From positions 15,984,001-16,048,000 of the forward strand of contig NC_135055.1 in assembly GCF_051014685.1 (NCBI RefSeq): a DNA stretch of 64,000 nt, written 5' to 3'. The DNA is from Ptiloglossa arizonensis. Lineage: Eukaryota > Arthropoda > Insecta > Hymenoptera > Colletidae. Below, one piece after another: positions 47,323 through 60,250 of this stretch (positions within the stretch are counted from its first letter, which is position 1; each line of letters starts with the position of its first letter). The position numbers and the translations under genes were made by a program. Under the pieces are notes generated by a model, which saw only the letters and a list, made by a program, of their open reading frames with translations, was not told where the DNA came from and did no database searches.

Positions 47323-48007
47323 GTATTTTAATTGCATCGTGGTAATTAGTTACGTCACGATTATTACGAGCGTGAGAGTGAGAGATTGCGCGGACGAAGA
47401 TGAACTCACGGCGTGGGGGCGTTTAGGTTAATTTTCACAAGCGTCGAGCGACAAAATACATCGCATTCGGTATATACGGTGTATGTGTGTGTGCACAGAA
47501 TAGAATGCGTAGGTATACGTACACTGCAGTCCGTAAGTTCGAGACACCGCTTTGTTCGTTTCTCATTTTGCGGAACGATAAATGAATGCAATTATCCAGC
47601 TATGTCCACTTGGAATTCAATTTTCGAGATACGTAGGCGAACGAAAATTGACTCGAAACGAACTATAAACTTCCATCGTGTGTTATTTAAAGCGTTCCGA
47701 TTGGTTCACGTCAGTCGAATTACACGATTTATTAATCGTCGTGGAAGTTTTATATAATATTGTGTTCTCGATCGGTTCTAGGTTAAACGGATAATTATAT
47801 ATTACAATCGATGAAAATTTCGTGTAAATTTTATATGTTTCGTTCCTGATCGGTTTTAGGTTTTGTAACCTGGCGAACGCAAAATAATTTATTTTAAATA
47901 TACTGTTGAAGTGTGAAGCAAATATCGTCGTGAGTTTTCGAGGTATAGAAGATTTTGCAGTTTATAAATATAAATAAATGTAAATTAAGTCGTATTAAAC
48001 CCAGCAG

Positions 48008-48146
48008 ACCGCTCAAGGTCACTTCGAACTGGCCTCTCTGAGAAACGGGGCACGTGCTTGCAGGCTTGCGCGAATACACGAGAGATGGAGTGACAGGATA
48101 GTTATACGATACGGTGGGGACAGCTGCCGAGTGACCTTGAGCGGCC
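48008..48146. repeat. Inverted repeat (17-bp arms) with opposed TCAAGGTCA half-sites
   Basis: The left arm 48008-48024 and right arm 48130-48146 are inverted copies matching at 16 of 17 positions, 105 bp apart. Each arm contains TCAAGGTCA (48014-48022 on +; 48132-48140 on -), the extended half-site bound by FTZ-F1/ERR-type orphan nuclear receptors. Either a miniature inverted-repeat element or a paired receptor-binding module. Confidence 0.6.
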
Positions 48147-51100
48147 AATTAATTTTGATTCGACCACGGTTGAGCCGAAACAACCGTAGATCGTATATTT
48201 AACATTTCTTATAACATGGAAGGTGTACGACGGATCGTTCACTCGAATTTAAAAAGGTTAAGGCGTAAACAGGCAATTTTAAATATTAAGAATTAATTAA
48301 AAAACGTAACAAAGCAATGTACCGGACGAAAGTATAATCAAAGGTTTCGAAGAATAGACATCTAGAAAAATATTCGATGGGTTATTTCAGCGAGACATTA
48401 ACGATTTCACGGACGAATTATTTTGTTTGAAATAAACGAAAATTCATAGTGATGTTGACCCACGAAGTCTGACAATCTTGCGACTATGTTGCAGTGTTAG
48501 GTCACTGAGAAATTTTATTAGAAATATTTATCCACAATTTTAGTGGTTACTTCCAGTGACAAATCTATGTAGACTCGACGAAATTAATTACTTCGAGGAG
48601 CTCTGTCCTTTTCTGAGATGTTTTACAAAAAACGATATTACTAAGAAAATATTATAAAATTGCATTTATACACTCTTGCACGAGGGAAGATTCTCAACGA
48701 AGAAGTGCACATTTCATTGATAATAGTTTGCAGATACTAAGCTACAATTAAAATTGGGAGAACATTAGTCGATCACTTACACGAGCGACACCATTTTATC
48801 AAAAACGAAAAGATTCGTCTTTTACGTTTCTCAATGTTGGTTAAAATATAAAATCAATAAAGTGTTTTTGGGGGGTGTTCGTAAGCTTCCTTACTTTCAC
48901 AATAGATACGTGCCCTGGTTACTTCCATGTTGCATTTAATATACCTAAATGTACACGTATCCTTGATGAGGTTATGAAATGATCTAATCTTTAAATATAC
49001 ATGGTTGCATTCGTTCGTATAAATGTTTCTCATCTAATATTACATTTCTACAATTTCGATCAATTCCCCACTCAGTATACCTACTTATCGCAACGAGCGA
49101 AGCAATCTTTTTAATTTCATTTTCAACTTTCGGGAAAAAACAAAAAACTACCCCATTAATGGAACTATTAATGAAACGCGTTGGACACATGTTTAATTAA
49201 TTTTCGAACCATCGTCTCGAACTTACGGCTCAGTGGTACGTAAGATCGCACGTGTATCCGAGCCTTTCGATTTCGACCGCGAGTCGTTCGACTTTTAACG
49301 AGGTGGGGGAATCAAACGGAGAGCGAATCGAAGAGTCGCGTTGAACAATGGTTACAGACAAGATCGTAACATAGTCGTGGAGCGATTTGTCGTTTCAGAG
49401 TCGTGGCGTTGTCCGTTTCGAAGACGAGCAGTTCGAAAGACACGGTGGATCTTCGTCTGGATCTCGAACCGAACAGAAGCGGCCGAAACTCGAGCAGACT
49501 GATTCCGACGTTAATAGTATTGTACATATTCGATAAGTTCTTTTCTGATTAGGCTAAGCTGTACGATAACAAACGTCTCACGATCGAGCTAGTTAGCTAA
49601 ACCGATCCTGCTTCGACTTTTGGATGTAAACCGAGGTTAGAGCTTCATCGGAGTAGAGACGGTTAATTATTACGTGTCTCGTATGCATTGTCAATTTATC
49701 TCACGGCTTGAATAGTTAACCTGAGATTTACAATTGATCGATTGAATCGAAAATACGAGTCTTCGTATTTTCTAAACTCTTTTAGAGTTTAATCTTCGAT
49801 TAGGTTGAACTGGATAACTGGTATCCGCCAATTCCTTGCTCTTTAGACAATCCTCCACTGTCTGACATCGAACATCATTCACATCATGACACGTGGCGTG
49901 AAGTTACCCCTTGTTTTTACTTATGAAAAATCTCGAATCTATAAGTAGTACTTATATTCTAGCTCTTACATGTAGTGTAACGAAATACATGCATGGAGTG
50001 GGGATTTGGCGGATGCATGGTGGGGGGTAGGTAGCCTGCAGCCAAAACAAGTTACCTATACCTCGATTAAGTATACGATCAGGAAAAAAGGTCGATGCAG
50101 CGACTATGAGTTTCAACGTTTAAAATCGTTCCTTGTCTGTCTCGAAGTGGTTATTTTGATCGTGTTTGGAACGATCCTAATGCATAAAAGTAGCTTGTTT
50201 ACCAACCACTACGATTTATCCTGGTTTCTTTACCGTATCGACGACCATGCTTTTAAATATTTCGTAAATACAGTTTGTGTCATTTTAGAATCTTTTGGAC
50301 AATTCTTTCCCCTTCACTGCTTCCATATATCTTGGAAACTCGGTTTAGTATTAAATTCACCGAACACAACCAGTGTTCATCTTGCGCTCCGATGAAGCTA
50401 CATGTAACACCGCGCGAAAAGTGCACAATTTACATCCAAAAGGCCCCGGCAGTGTCAATTGCGGAAACCCAGGCCGTGAGGGCCTCAAGTATCTCGTAAT
50501 TAGGAAGTTAGCCGTAGCTTTGTAGATAAAATCGTCTAGGGCTTATCGTTTTATCATCGTTCGGTTGAAGATCAAACGCGCGAAGTTCTATCGTTCGCGA
50601 GAAAGGAAGAAAGGAAACGAAAAAAAAAAAGAAATAACGAAAAATCGAGGATCGAACTTCGAGACCGGGAACGAACTGAACGTACAACAATGTAAATCCG
50701 AATCGAGTCGCGTTCGATACGATCGAAAGTACATTTGGTTCGGTTTCGAGGACCAACTGGACACGATTCGTGACCAAGTGGTTCGGTTTACGGATCTTCT
50801 GGTAGCTTTTGAGATACTCTGCTCAAAAAGAAAAAAGAAAAAAAAAAACGTATATGCGTAGCGGATCACCTACTCGAACGACTTTATCGCTCACGATCGA
50901 TACGGTGTTCCAATATTTTAAAAGCTTCGAGCATAATATAAGGATCGGGTGTTCGAGTGACACTGCTCTACCGTTAAGTGTACTATATTGTATTTACCGT
51001 ACGACGATGGAAAATTTATAACAATTTAACCGTGTTCCCTGCCAGAAGACCCACGTAGTCACCGATCCTCGATCGTCCAAGTGAAAAACCAACCGTATGC

Positions 51101-53248
51101 ACGAGAATTCGATCGACAAGAATCTAATCAGCGTACCGAAGGTCTCCTTACCCCACTTTTACGTACTTCTTTTGATACCAAAACTGTAGAAGATCATCGA
51201 ACACTCTCGTACCACTATGTATTTAAAAATGAAGAAAAGATACAAGGGGCATTGTTGTTCAATGCTCGTGCGATTGTTACGAACGGACATCTCGGATGGT
51301 TTCTGGGCGAGGAAGACAATCGAATTATCGAAACGAACGTTGTTCCAATGGCCTAACGCGGACACAGTTGTCGATTATCGACGATTAAACGTACGGTGGA
51401 CACCTCCATTGGACGAACCTCGAACGTAGGATCAGGCGAACAGAGTGCACAAGAGTGCACTCACGTACGAAGTATCATCGATACGAAGTATTCTTCCGCA
51501 ATGGTGGAAATTAATTATAGAGAGATACAGAGATAACGAGCTCGAGACTGTTAACGGGTCGGAGATTGAAAAAGTGACGACATTTGTCTTTATTGGGAAT
51601 TTTTCAAGTATTTACTTATTGTTATATATTGTTATATATTAGTTCTCATTCTTTCTAATTTGTCTTGGACATCCAATTATTAGTGTCTTGACCTTCTGTA
51701 GTACCTGACGCGATCGAAAATAATATTACTTCGTTTCAGTCTAAAAAAAAATAAACACTTCTAATTTTTAATTCCTTTACTACACGTTCGAACTAGACGA
51801 GTGAAAAGAGACCTCGAATCTTCGTTTCTGTTCGTATTTTTTAAATTTTACACCAAATATCGAATTATTTGTATCTCGAAATAAAGTATTCTATTGTCCA
51901 ATTATTTATGCGATTAAACAGATAGGCTTTATCTGTTAGTTCGGATAAAGGAGGTTCCACCGTACTGAATGCAGTATCGGCTACTACTCGCTGCAATTTC
52001 ACCGGTGATAAGAGGCGATGCAAAGAAAACGCGCGATTCGTAGTTTTGTTAACCCCTTGACTGCCGATTGCTATAAAATCGTATGATACCGAACGCATCG
52101 TATCGTACGGTGTATTTCTCTCGAGCGATCGCTCACAAGGCACAGTAATTTGATGTTTACAATTATATTTTTGATTACACAAACGTAGTGCGGAACACAT
52201 TCTCAGCGCTGATACGACGCGGCTAAGGGGTTAAGCGGCGCACCAGTGTGCACAGAGAGGAAACATTCGCGCAGACATCAGTGTGCGCATGCGCGCGAGC
52301 TTGAACGAACGAACGCGTAGAAACTGGAATTTTCACGACGAAAATAACTCGATCGTGACTTTCACGACGAGCACGATTCATTATTATAATTCCCGGGGGG
52401 AAAAAACACTCATGTGAAAATAAAATACAAGCGCAACTACGTCGACGAAATTCTTTTTTACACGAAAAATTCACCGAGCAGAAAAATATTGTGTAATTCT
52501 CACTCTGTGTCTCGTTGAGAAAGAAACAAAAGTTGAGCAGTTGTTCCCGGTTGTTCGATCGCTCGAAAATAAATGGATGGAATATTAAAGGATATTTATC
52601 TGTTCTAAACTCGAGGTCGGTTTATTCGTATTTATAAATAACATTCCTTTTCTATTCGATCGATTTACTGATAGAGCAGATTATCGTTCAAGGATAATTC
52701 AACGAGTTGTTATTTCGTTCGAGTTACTCGATGTTTGAGTTCGTGTACTCGAGGACCAATCGCGTTTCTCTGGGTATGAGAATAATTATAACAACGAAAT
52801 CGATACTGGAACGATTCTGAATGATGATTTTCTGGAAAATTGCGAAGAAAAGCAGCGAGGTTCGGCTCTGGAGGATGCACCGGAAGTCCTCGGGTTCTTC
52901 GTCGGCGAACCGAGATTGTCGGCGGACTTCCGGTAGCGTGCGTGGAACGTGAATTTTTCTTTTTTTCTTTTCTGTTTTGTTCTTTATTTTCTTCGTCGAC
53001 GTTCAGGTCGGTTCTTCGTCGTGAAAATTCGTTTTCCCTCGCCCGTCATCGTTCGTGGAACGCGACGAAACAAGAGACACAATCGAAATGACAAATAGAG
53101 GACAACGGTGCACGCACATGCATAGAGATTACGATCGATTGACGTTAATCGATATTGATCGATTATCGACGATTCACCGGTAATTAACAATTACGGGCGA
53201 TAATATTAAAGTTTAGCATTACCCGTTTGTACATTAAAGAGAAAAATC

Positions 53249-53309
<61 letters not shown>

Positions 53310-54959
53310 GAGAGGAGAGAAGACAGAAAGAGAGAGAGACTATGTAATACGTGTGCGAGAGCGGGAGAGAAAGAGAGAAAGCTGTCTATTTTGAACGATG
53401 TTCGGAGAGTGCGCGAATGGGCGGCGATCAATTTTCATTTTTTATTTCTCTGACACGCCCACGAAGTATATATTCCCATATGTAAGAAATGTTATAAGGA
53501 TTACCTATAAAACGTGAAAATAAATATCATTTAAACACCGAGAATATACGTGATCTTTCTGGTACCTTCTCGAGCTACGATTTTTTCGTTTCTTGATTTT
53601 ATCATCGAAAACGTGAATCATTGGGTGATACGGGTTTGTTCACGGATTAGAGATTTTTTTAATAACGATAACATTGGTTTTTGATGAATTTAAATTCCGT
53701 AGAATTTGAAGTTTCTCGATTTGACATTTTTCGATTTTGAAAATGGAAATGTGAATCTTTCACATGCAAGACGATCAATTTTTTTTTATGTAATACAGAG
53801 AAAACACTGACCGAACGAGTCTGCGAAAAAAATAATAACAACTGCATTTGAAGAGTAACGAATATCAAGGTCGAGGTGCTTACGATTTCAATGTAAAAAA
53901 TTCCTCGATAAAACGTTTCGTCGTTTGTATTCTTTGACACGTCGAGTTTTAAATTTTTATTCCTTTTTTTCGTTGTTTTCCGCTGGAAAATTCAAGTCTC
54001 CTTGCAAAAGTCCCGCATAATCTTGCCGATTGTCTTCAATAAACAAAAGACGTATTTATCGTATTCTTTCAACGGATCGAAGATAAAAATCTCGATCGTT
54101 GAGATACACTTACATTGTAATAATTAATTCGTGGAAACGAAATATCTCGATAATAATTATCCGCGACACGTGAGTCGCTTGCATCATTGTTATCGCGTGC
54201 AACGAGTTATTCCCCCGTTATCTGACAATGATTGTTTCGTCTAGTAACGAAGAGACGCCATAGTTTTACCGCATAGATAACGAAAAGAATCGAGTACGGT
54301 GACACGCGCGAGTGGTAATTATTTTCGATTATTTACCGATAACAAATGCACGTCGATTAACGTCATTGTACAAATAAAATAAACAAACGACACCGAACGT
54401 GTTTAATTTAATGCCCGACACTAGGAAAGTCGTTATCCTAATCAGTTCCAATTATACCAGCTAAGGCATCCAAAGTTTCTTAATGTACTTTTAGAACTAT
54501 ATTATTCCCATAGTAAATTTAAACTACGACACAATTGAAATTTACCGTAAAATATAGTTTCTTCGATAATATGGATTCATAAAGTATATTGTACACTTTA
54601 AAACATTTTAATTATGTTAGATTGGGAATAACGGGCCCTGAAACCTCTAGGGGCGCCACTGTGATGGAACCTCGATAGATGCAACATCGATACTTGGATA
54701 CCTGCCTCGTTTATTGCATCGTATCGATACGTGAAACTGGAAATTGAGGTAATTAAGTAATTATCGTTGCTAAGGGACCAATCATTACAGGAGAAATCGA
54801 GTGTAGCTCGAGGCTCTTTTTGATTGCCTCGATAATTGTACGAATCTCGATATTTGCACGAATTATAGCACCCTTTTCCTCCTGCTGTACCTGGTTCCCC
54901 GATGCAAATACTCGATCCACACATATCTCACAACTTCTCGAGTATTCATGTTTTACACG
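48147..54959. other. Intergenic, no gene assigned
   Basis: Largely AT-rich with GC-richer patches at 49200-49640, 50560-50800 and 52840-53100. The 129-codon frame at 50006-50395 contains a hydrophobic stretch but starts at a TTG with no upstream ATG. Two adjacent short hairpins lie at 49750-49790. A NRF1/Ewg-type palindrome (TGCGCATGCGCG) lies at 52284-52295. A GA microsatellite is at 53258-53340. No RNA gene or intact mobile element recognised. Confidence 0.45.
53258..53340. repeat. GA microsatellite
   Basis: About 25 GA dinucleotides followed by interrupted GAGA/GGAGA units. Simple sequence. Confidence 0.95.
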
Positions 54960-55515
54960 ATTCGAATCAATTTTTCACAAAAAAAAAGAAAGAACAAATA
55001 ATTTTATTTCGTTATTAACTCTGTACACTACAAAATTCTATACTAGGAACATATCGGACAAATCGATGTAATACATTTAATATTTGTTTAGAAAAATTCT
55101 ACATTACGAATTTATCGGACAATCTGATATAACTTATTGCTTTATTTACTTGTCTTCGTGTCACAATACTGTGTCAAAAATTTAATCACAAAAAATAAAA
55201 ATTCTACACTAGAGACATATCGGACAAATCGATGTAATTCATTTAATATTTGTTTAGAAAAATTCTACATTACGAATTTATCGGACAATCTGATATAACT
55301 TATTGCTTTATTTACTTGTCTTCGTGTCACAATACTGTGTCAAAAATTTAATCACAAAAAATAAAAATTCTACACTAGAGACATATCGGACAAATCGATG
55401 TAATTCATTTAATATTTGTTTAGAAAAATTCTACATTGCGAATTTATCGGACAATCTGATATAATTTATTGTTCTACTTATTTTTTTCGTTTTTTTTTTT
55501 TTCATGTCACAATGC
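54960..55515. repeat. Tandem array, unit 165 bp, about 3 copies
   Basis: GAAAAATTCTACATTACGAA begins copies at 55091, 55256 and 55421 (exact spacing 165). Between them TTATCGGACAATCTGATATA, 'GTGTCACAATACTGTGT' and 'CATATCGGACAAATCGATGTAA' (in part) repeat almost unchanged. Near-identity makes this the youngest-looking array in the window. Each unit contains two related half-units (both with TATCGGACAA), so the 165-bp unit is itself a dimer. Confidence 0.95.
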
Positions 55516-56104
55516 TGTGTAAATACGAGAGTCGACGCACACGAGGCAATTTCACGGCACGAGGCGTTCGCAAACAATCGCGCAAGGAGAACGCGAGAGC
55601 CTGTCTTTCGTTCTCTTGACGAATTATGTAACGATAAACTTTATCAGAGCGAGTGAAATAACCTTTCGTGGCCGTAGGGAAACGGCGGCGGTGTTAAACT
55701 GCTCGCCCGCCACTCGCGAGCGAATGTCACTTTATCATAAACCGCCACCGTGTCGTGCAATTAAACTTGCCTCGCGAACTGGTAATTTAGGAATTTAGAT
55801 TGGCCGACACGGTGCGATCGCGGCCGCAACCGTTCTCCTCGTCGTCGTTGCGCAATCGATTTTCAACAACTTACTTTATATTGTTCCCAGCGACCCTGCC
55901 GCCACTTTCGCCGATTCCCCCGCGATGGCTTCCGATGTTCGCGTTCCCTCGTTCGATTTTGAAATCATCGAGAGTTCCCGGACGAATTCTTCCCCGATCA
56001 GTAACGGATCTAGACTCGAGGAGGCCCCGAGTTATCGTACCTCGAGGTCTTCTTTGTTCTCCCGAGGTTTTCGAACATGTGAAAAATGTTGTGTGTGAAC
56101 ATGA
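55516..56104. other. GC-richer block, no gene assigned
   Basis: CpG-rich DNA with frames on + (55416-55619, 55616-55798, 55800-56126) that give no recognisable protein. It sits between two tandem arrays. Confidence 0.45.
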
Positions 56105-56570
56105 AAGGAAGATTGCATACAGGTGAGAAAAGTAAGCTGGGAAGAAAGTTTGCGATATTATAGAATTATTCGAATTTATGGAATGATTGTACTTTGAGGA
56201 TTAAAATTCTAGGAGATGTAAAAATGGTACTGTGTGGATGGAAAAAGATTGCATATAGGTGAGAAAATTATCTTGGGAAGAAAGTTTGCGATATTATCGA
56301 ATTATTCGAATTTATGGGATTACTGTGCTTTGAGGATCATTTTGCTTTCTTAACATCGTAAGAAATGTAAAAATTATGAGGGAAAAAAATTAGAAAAACA
56401 TTGCATATAGGTGCAGTGTTGTGTGGAGAGAGTTAACCCGGGAAAATAAATAAGGCTTCCTTTACTTTCATGAGATTTTGAAAGATATAAAAAAGATATT
56501 GTGTAGGTAAAAAAAATATTGCATATACGTGCACAGTATCTTATGGAGAAAATTAACCCAGTAAAAAGTT
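56105..56570. repeat. Degenerate tandem array, unit about 118-152 bp, about 4 copies
   Basis: 'GATTGCATAnAGGTG' recurs near 56111, 56247, 56399 and 56516. The first two units share 'TGGGAAGAAAGTTTGCGATATTAT' (in part), 'GAATTATTCGAATTTATGG' and 'CTTTGAGGAT'. The later two share 'GAGTTAACCCGGGAAAA'-like ends. Non-coding. Confidence 0.85.
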
Positions 56571-59500
56571 CTGTGAGAATATAAAATTATTTGACCAAAA
56601 GTGTACCTATATCTTTCACAATATATATATAGTAATAGTAGGTTTACACATATTAAATTTTTACACAGAAACTGAATTTCATTAATTTCATGATAAATCC
56701 GTCTCTGCTTCCTGATTATTATTATCATGGTTAAATTGTAAAACAGCTTCCATCGAACCCTGCTGACTCCTTATGGCATGATCAGTCTTTCATGTACGTA
56801 TATTTTGTGTTCGTTTCTTTTCTATTTCTTTTCTTCTCCCTCCGTTTCTGGATTTTGTTAAAATAAGTAAATAAAATTATCGAAACGTTTCTTCAACGAC
56901 CTCGAACCATTTAGGACCGTGCTTGTAAATAACTGTCTAAAAATGGACGTATACATACTTCAGCTGTGAGTTGCTCGAGATAATGGAAAACACCATATTT
57001 GAACAGCGGAAATTTGAAATCTAGCGCGCGTAACATTTTAAAACGTGCAAAATGGAAAACGCTCCAAGATCAGTGCATTGTTTTTCTTGCTACTTTTCCA
57101 TCGCTATAAAATTATAAAATCGAATTCATGAGAATAGACATTGAAACTAATGACTATCAAAGTGTGTAATATAATACATTTTCTCGAACACCATTAGGCG
57201 AATCGTTTACGACTTTGTGGTCTTTAATTACTTTTACAGTGTATCATACTCGGCGAAATAAGTCCCAGCTGGTCGAATACAGCGTACAATAAAAATAAAT
57301 GCTGCATAATATTTACATAGCAACTTTATGCACTTTATACATATAATTGTATTATATAAAAATATTTATATTACACAATTAAATATATATTTAATATAAC
57401 CTACGTTTTATTTATATATATATAAAGTACATAAAATTATTTATTGCTATATATATGTATACATTTTTTAAAGAATTGGGTATCGATTAAAATAAAATTA
57501 CAAACATTCCAGACAAATTATGCAAGCGATAAAAACAACGTTATCATTCGATTCCACGTATCCATTAAAAATCGTGTTAACCCGAAAGAATGGTGAACGA
57601 AAATGCACGAGCAAAGAACAGAAAATGAATTTTTATCGGCAACATCCGGCGAAAAGTAGCCCAGATAATACTCGTTCGGAAAGACGTCGTGGAACGTCGT
57701 AAAAAGCGAACCGGGAAACAGCAATAACAATAAAAAAAAATATATATATATAAAAGAGAGAAAAAAAAAGGAAAACGCGTCCACGGAGAATCTCAAAAAT
57801 CCAATTTGCTTCGCGACGAGAAGCGAAACGTTTTTCTTCGCAAAAGAGGTTACCGTTTCCGGTGTTATCGGCGTTACGATCTCCGCGGCGTGCCTCGATC
57901 CAACGATCGCGAGCGATTTCATGAAAACCCGCCTTCCTTGAACTTCTGCGCGCTTCCTCAACGCCGTTGTCGGGGCGATTCTCTCGCGAAAATAAAAAGA
58001 AAAAGAAGAAAGAAAGAAAGAAATAAAAAAAGAAAGAAAGAAAGAAAGAAAGAAAAAAAATGAAAAGGCGATCAGAGCAACCAGACCGTGTGGTGCAACG
58101 AAATGAATTTCTCTCGTTGCACCCCGCGATTACCCAAATGCTAGCCCCGGATCGTGGTTGCGCAAGGTCGCGGCGAAATTTCGAACGCAACGTCGTTTTG
58201 CAATTGCTCCTCGCGCCTCGCGCCACGCCGCGCGGCGTTGAGCTGCTCCAGTTGTTCCGTGCTCGAGTTCCAGGTATTTCGCCCGTTTCGAAGCCGGACG
58301 ACCGTTCCATTAGTTTTCGCTTAAATCTCTCAATTTGCCCGCACCGCGCCACGGCGATTTAAATTGAACGACGCGTCAGTTTCACCGTCCTCGTTCGGGC
58401 GACGAGCGTTTTACCCACTTTTCCCGCGAGCGAGACGGACGGTTTCAAATTGCACGCGACAACCGGGTATTTCGGCGAACCGATCAATCCCGGGAGCAAT
58501 TTCACACGATTCGAGAAACGATTCAACGGGCTTTAACCGAACGGGGACCATTTTTCTCGAGCAATTTGTTGAAATTAACGAATATTAACTCGTTCCTCCT
58601 CTCGCGTTCAATTTTTTCTAATGTTTCAACGTTTTAGAAACGACGACGAGAGGTTAGGTTCGAATTGTTGTTCGAGCTTTCGAATTGTCGATCGAGGGAG
58701 GTATCGTGGGAGGTTTTAGGTGGCTTTTTTGTATTCTTTTTGGATTTATTATCGTTTGAAAGGATTCGCTAGGTTTGAGGTTATATTGTACTTTTGAGGT
58801 TAGTACAAGGTGTAAACTAGCGTTCGAATGTACAAATTTTTGTTCATTTATGAGAAGTGCAGATTTTATCAATAAGCGAGGAACTATTGTACCACTTACT
58901 CTGTAACGACTACTGTATTGTTTCTCGTGTCCATCTAGACACTATGAAAAATTTGACTTATTGATCTCTCTAAACCCCCTAAAGAGGTTTCAAAAGCACA
59001 GAAACAAAACTTGAAACTAGTAAAAAGTCAAACTCTATTGTACAAGGATTAAAAAAAGAAGTTCAAACGCTATATAGTGGAAAAAATTAAATTACTTAGT
59101 AAACTTTAGAAATTTTCCTAAGAACGATAAATTATCCATTCGATAATGCTCAAACCGATACTTTTATTCGATATTTCTAGAGTTCTCCTGTAAGAATATT
59201 TTTCAATTCGATTTTCACGGTTATCATGCATCCGCTAAGTCAATCGGGCTTGCAAAAAACGCGCGTGAAATTTCAATCCATGTTGTGTCGTAACATTGGT
59301 GAAGTGCCACAGCTCGTTGCTCTTAAATTTATGCGTCGTATCGGTTTTTACAGTTCGAGCAGCGTTTGGTCAATTAGCAGCTCAACTTTGCAGCAATGTC
59401 GATTCGCTGCGACCGTGTCGAGTCCGTGACTCTTGGTTAATTTTCTTCATTTGTGCCGCTGCGCGGAATTCTCGCGTCACAGGTTTTTTTTCGGTCGATT

Positions 59501-59635
59501 CGTTTGATTTTTCGATTTTAATTATTTGTACACGTGCACCGCGTGAACGGAATAAAAATCACGGCCGCTGCTCTTTTTTCAGAGCGTCCCTTGCTCGTGC
59601 AGAAATTTTCTTCTCAATCGTACTTGTTCGAGTGT
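56571..59635. other. Intergenic, no gene assigned
   Basis: AT-rich to about 57500, with TA microsatellites (57340-57460), then purine-rich DNA with a GAAA microsatellite (57992-58067), then a CpG-rich block (58080-58600). A 239-codon minus-strand frame (57633-58352) is driven by the GAAA tract (a Phe/Leu/Ser run) and is not a gene. An ATG frame at 59226-59429 (67 codons) is unrecognised. Confidence 0.45.
57992..58067. repeat. GAAA microsatellite
   Basis: Interrupted GAAA tetranucleotides. Reads as Lys/Glu/Arg on + and Phe/Leu/Ser on -. Confidence 0.93.
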
Positions 59636-60250
59636 CATGTAGAATACGCGCGCGAGAAGATTGCATCTGGCACTTTGGAGAGTTCTGTTCATTCAGAGAC
59701 CATATTCTCGAACGTGTACATGACAAATATACGTACACATAATCCTTTTATGAATGGTACATGTATAATACGCGCGTGAGAAAATTGCATCTGGCACTTT
59801 GGAGAATTCTGTTCATTCAGAGGCCATATTCTCGAACGTGTACAGGACAGATATACGTACACGTAACCCTTTCGTGGATGGTACATGTATAATACGCGTG
59901 CGAGCAAATTGCATCTGGCATTTTGGAGAGTTCTGTTCATTCAGAGGCCATATTCTCGAACGTGTACGGGACAGATATACGTACATGTAACCCTTTCGTG
60001 AATGGTACATGTATAATACGCGTGTGAGAAAATTACATCTGGACTTATAACAGGTTTCACGCGTACAAGAGCCATTTCCTTGTGTGTGCACTGCACAGAT
60101 ATATACACACAACATTGTCACTGACAGTACATGTACAGTACGCGCGCGAAGAGATTGCATTCGGAATTGCGACGAATCTTGCTCGTTCAGGGCCGATCTC
60201 CAAAAGCAATCATCTCGCGCGCGTACAGTACACTCTCGTTGTTTCGAGTT
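59636..60250. repeat. Tandem array, unit 124 bp, about 5 copies
   Basis: TTGCATCTGG (or a variant) occurs at 59661, 59785, 59909, 60033 and 60155, a near-constant 124-bp spacing. Units hold 'GAGAnTTCTGTTCATTCAGAG', 'CCATATTCTCGAACGTGTAC', 'ATATACGTACA' and 'GGTACATGTATAATACGCG'. The first three copies are nearly identical, the last two more diverged. Minus-strand frames of 83 and 146 codons are internally repetitive by-products. Confidence 0.95.

Larger units (their letters stand above)
44531..48007. other. Intergenic, no gene assigned
   Basis: Includes A-rich DNA (45080-45130), a TA microsatellite (45295-45340) and CpG-rich blocks (45450-45710, 46000-46640) that are open on both strands but encode nothing recognisable. 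A perfect TCAAGGTCA lies at 46489-46497. 47000-47330 contains the small open frame listed separately. Confidence 0.45.

Noticed and set aside
50006..50395. 129-codon frame with a hydrophobic segment (possible small membrane protein)
   Set aside because: Begins at TTG; the only internal ATG comes after the hydrophobic segment. No homology recognised.
57633..58352. 239-codon minus-strand frame
   Set aside because: Carried through by the GAAA microsatellite (Phe/Leu/Ser run); the flanks are unrecognised.
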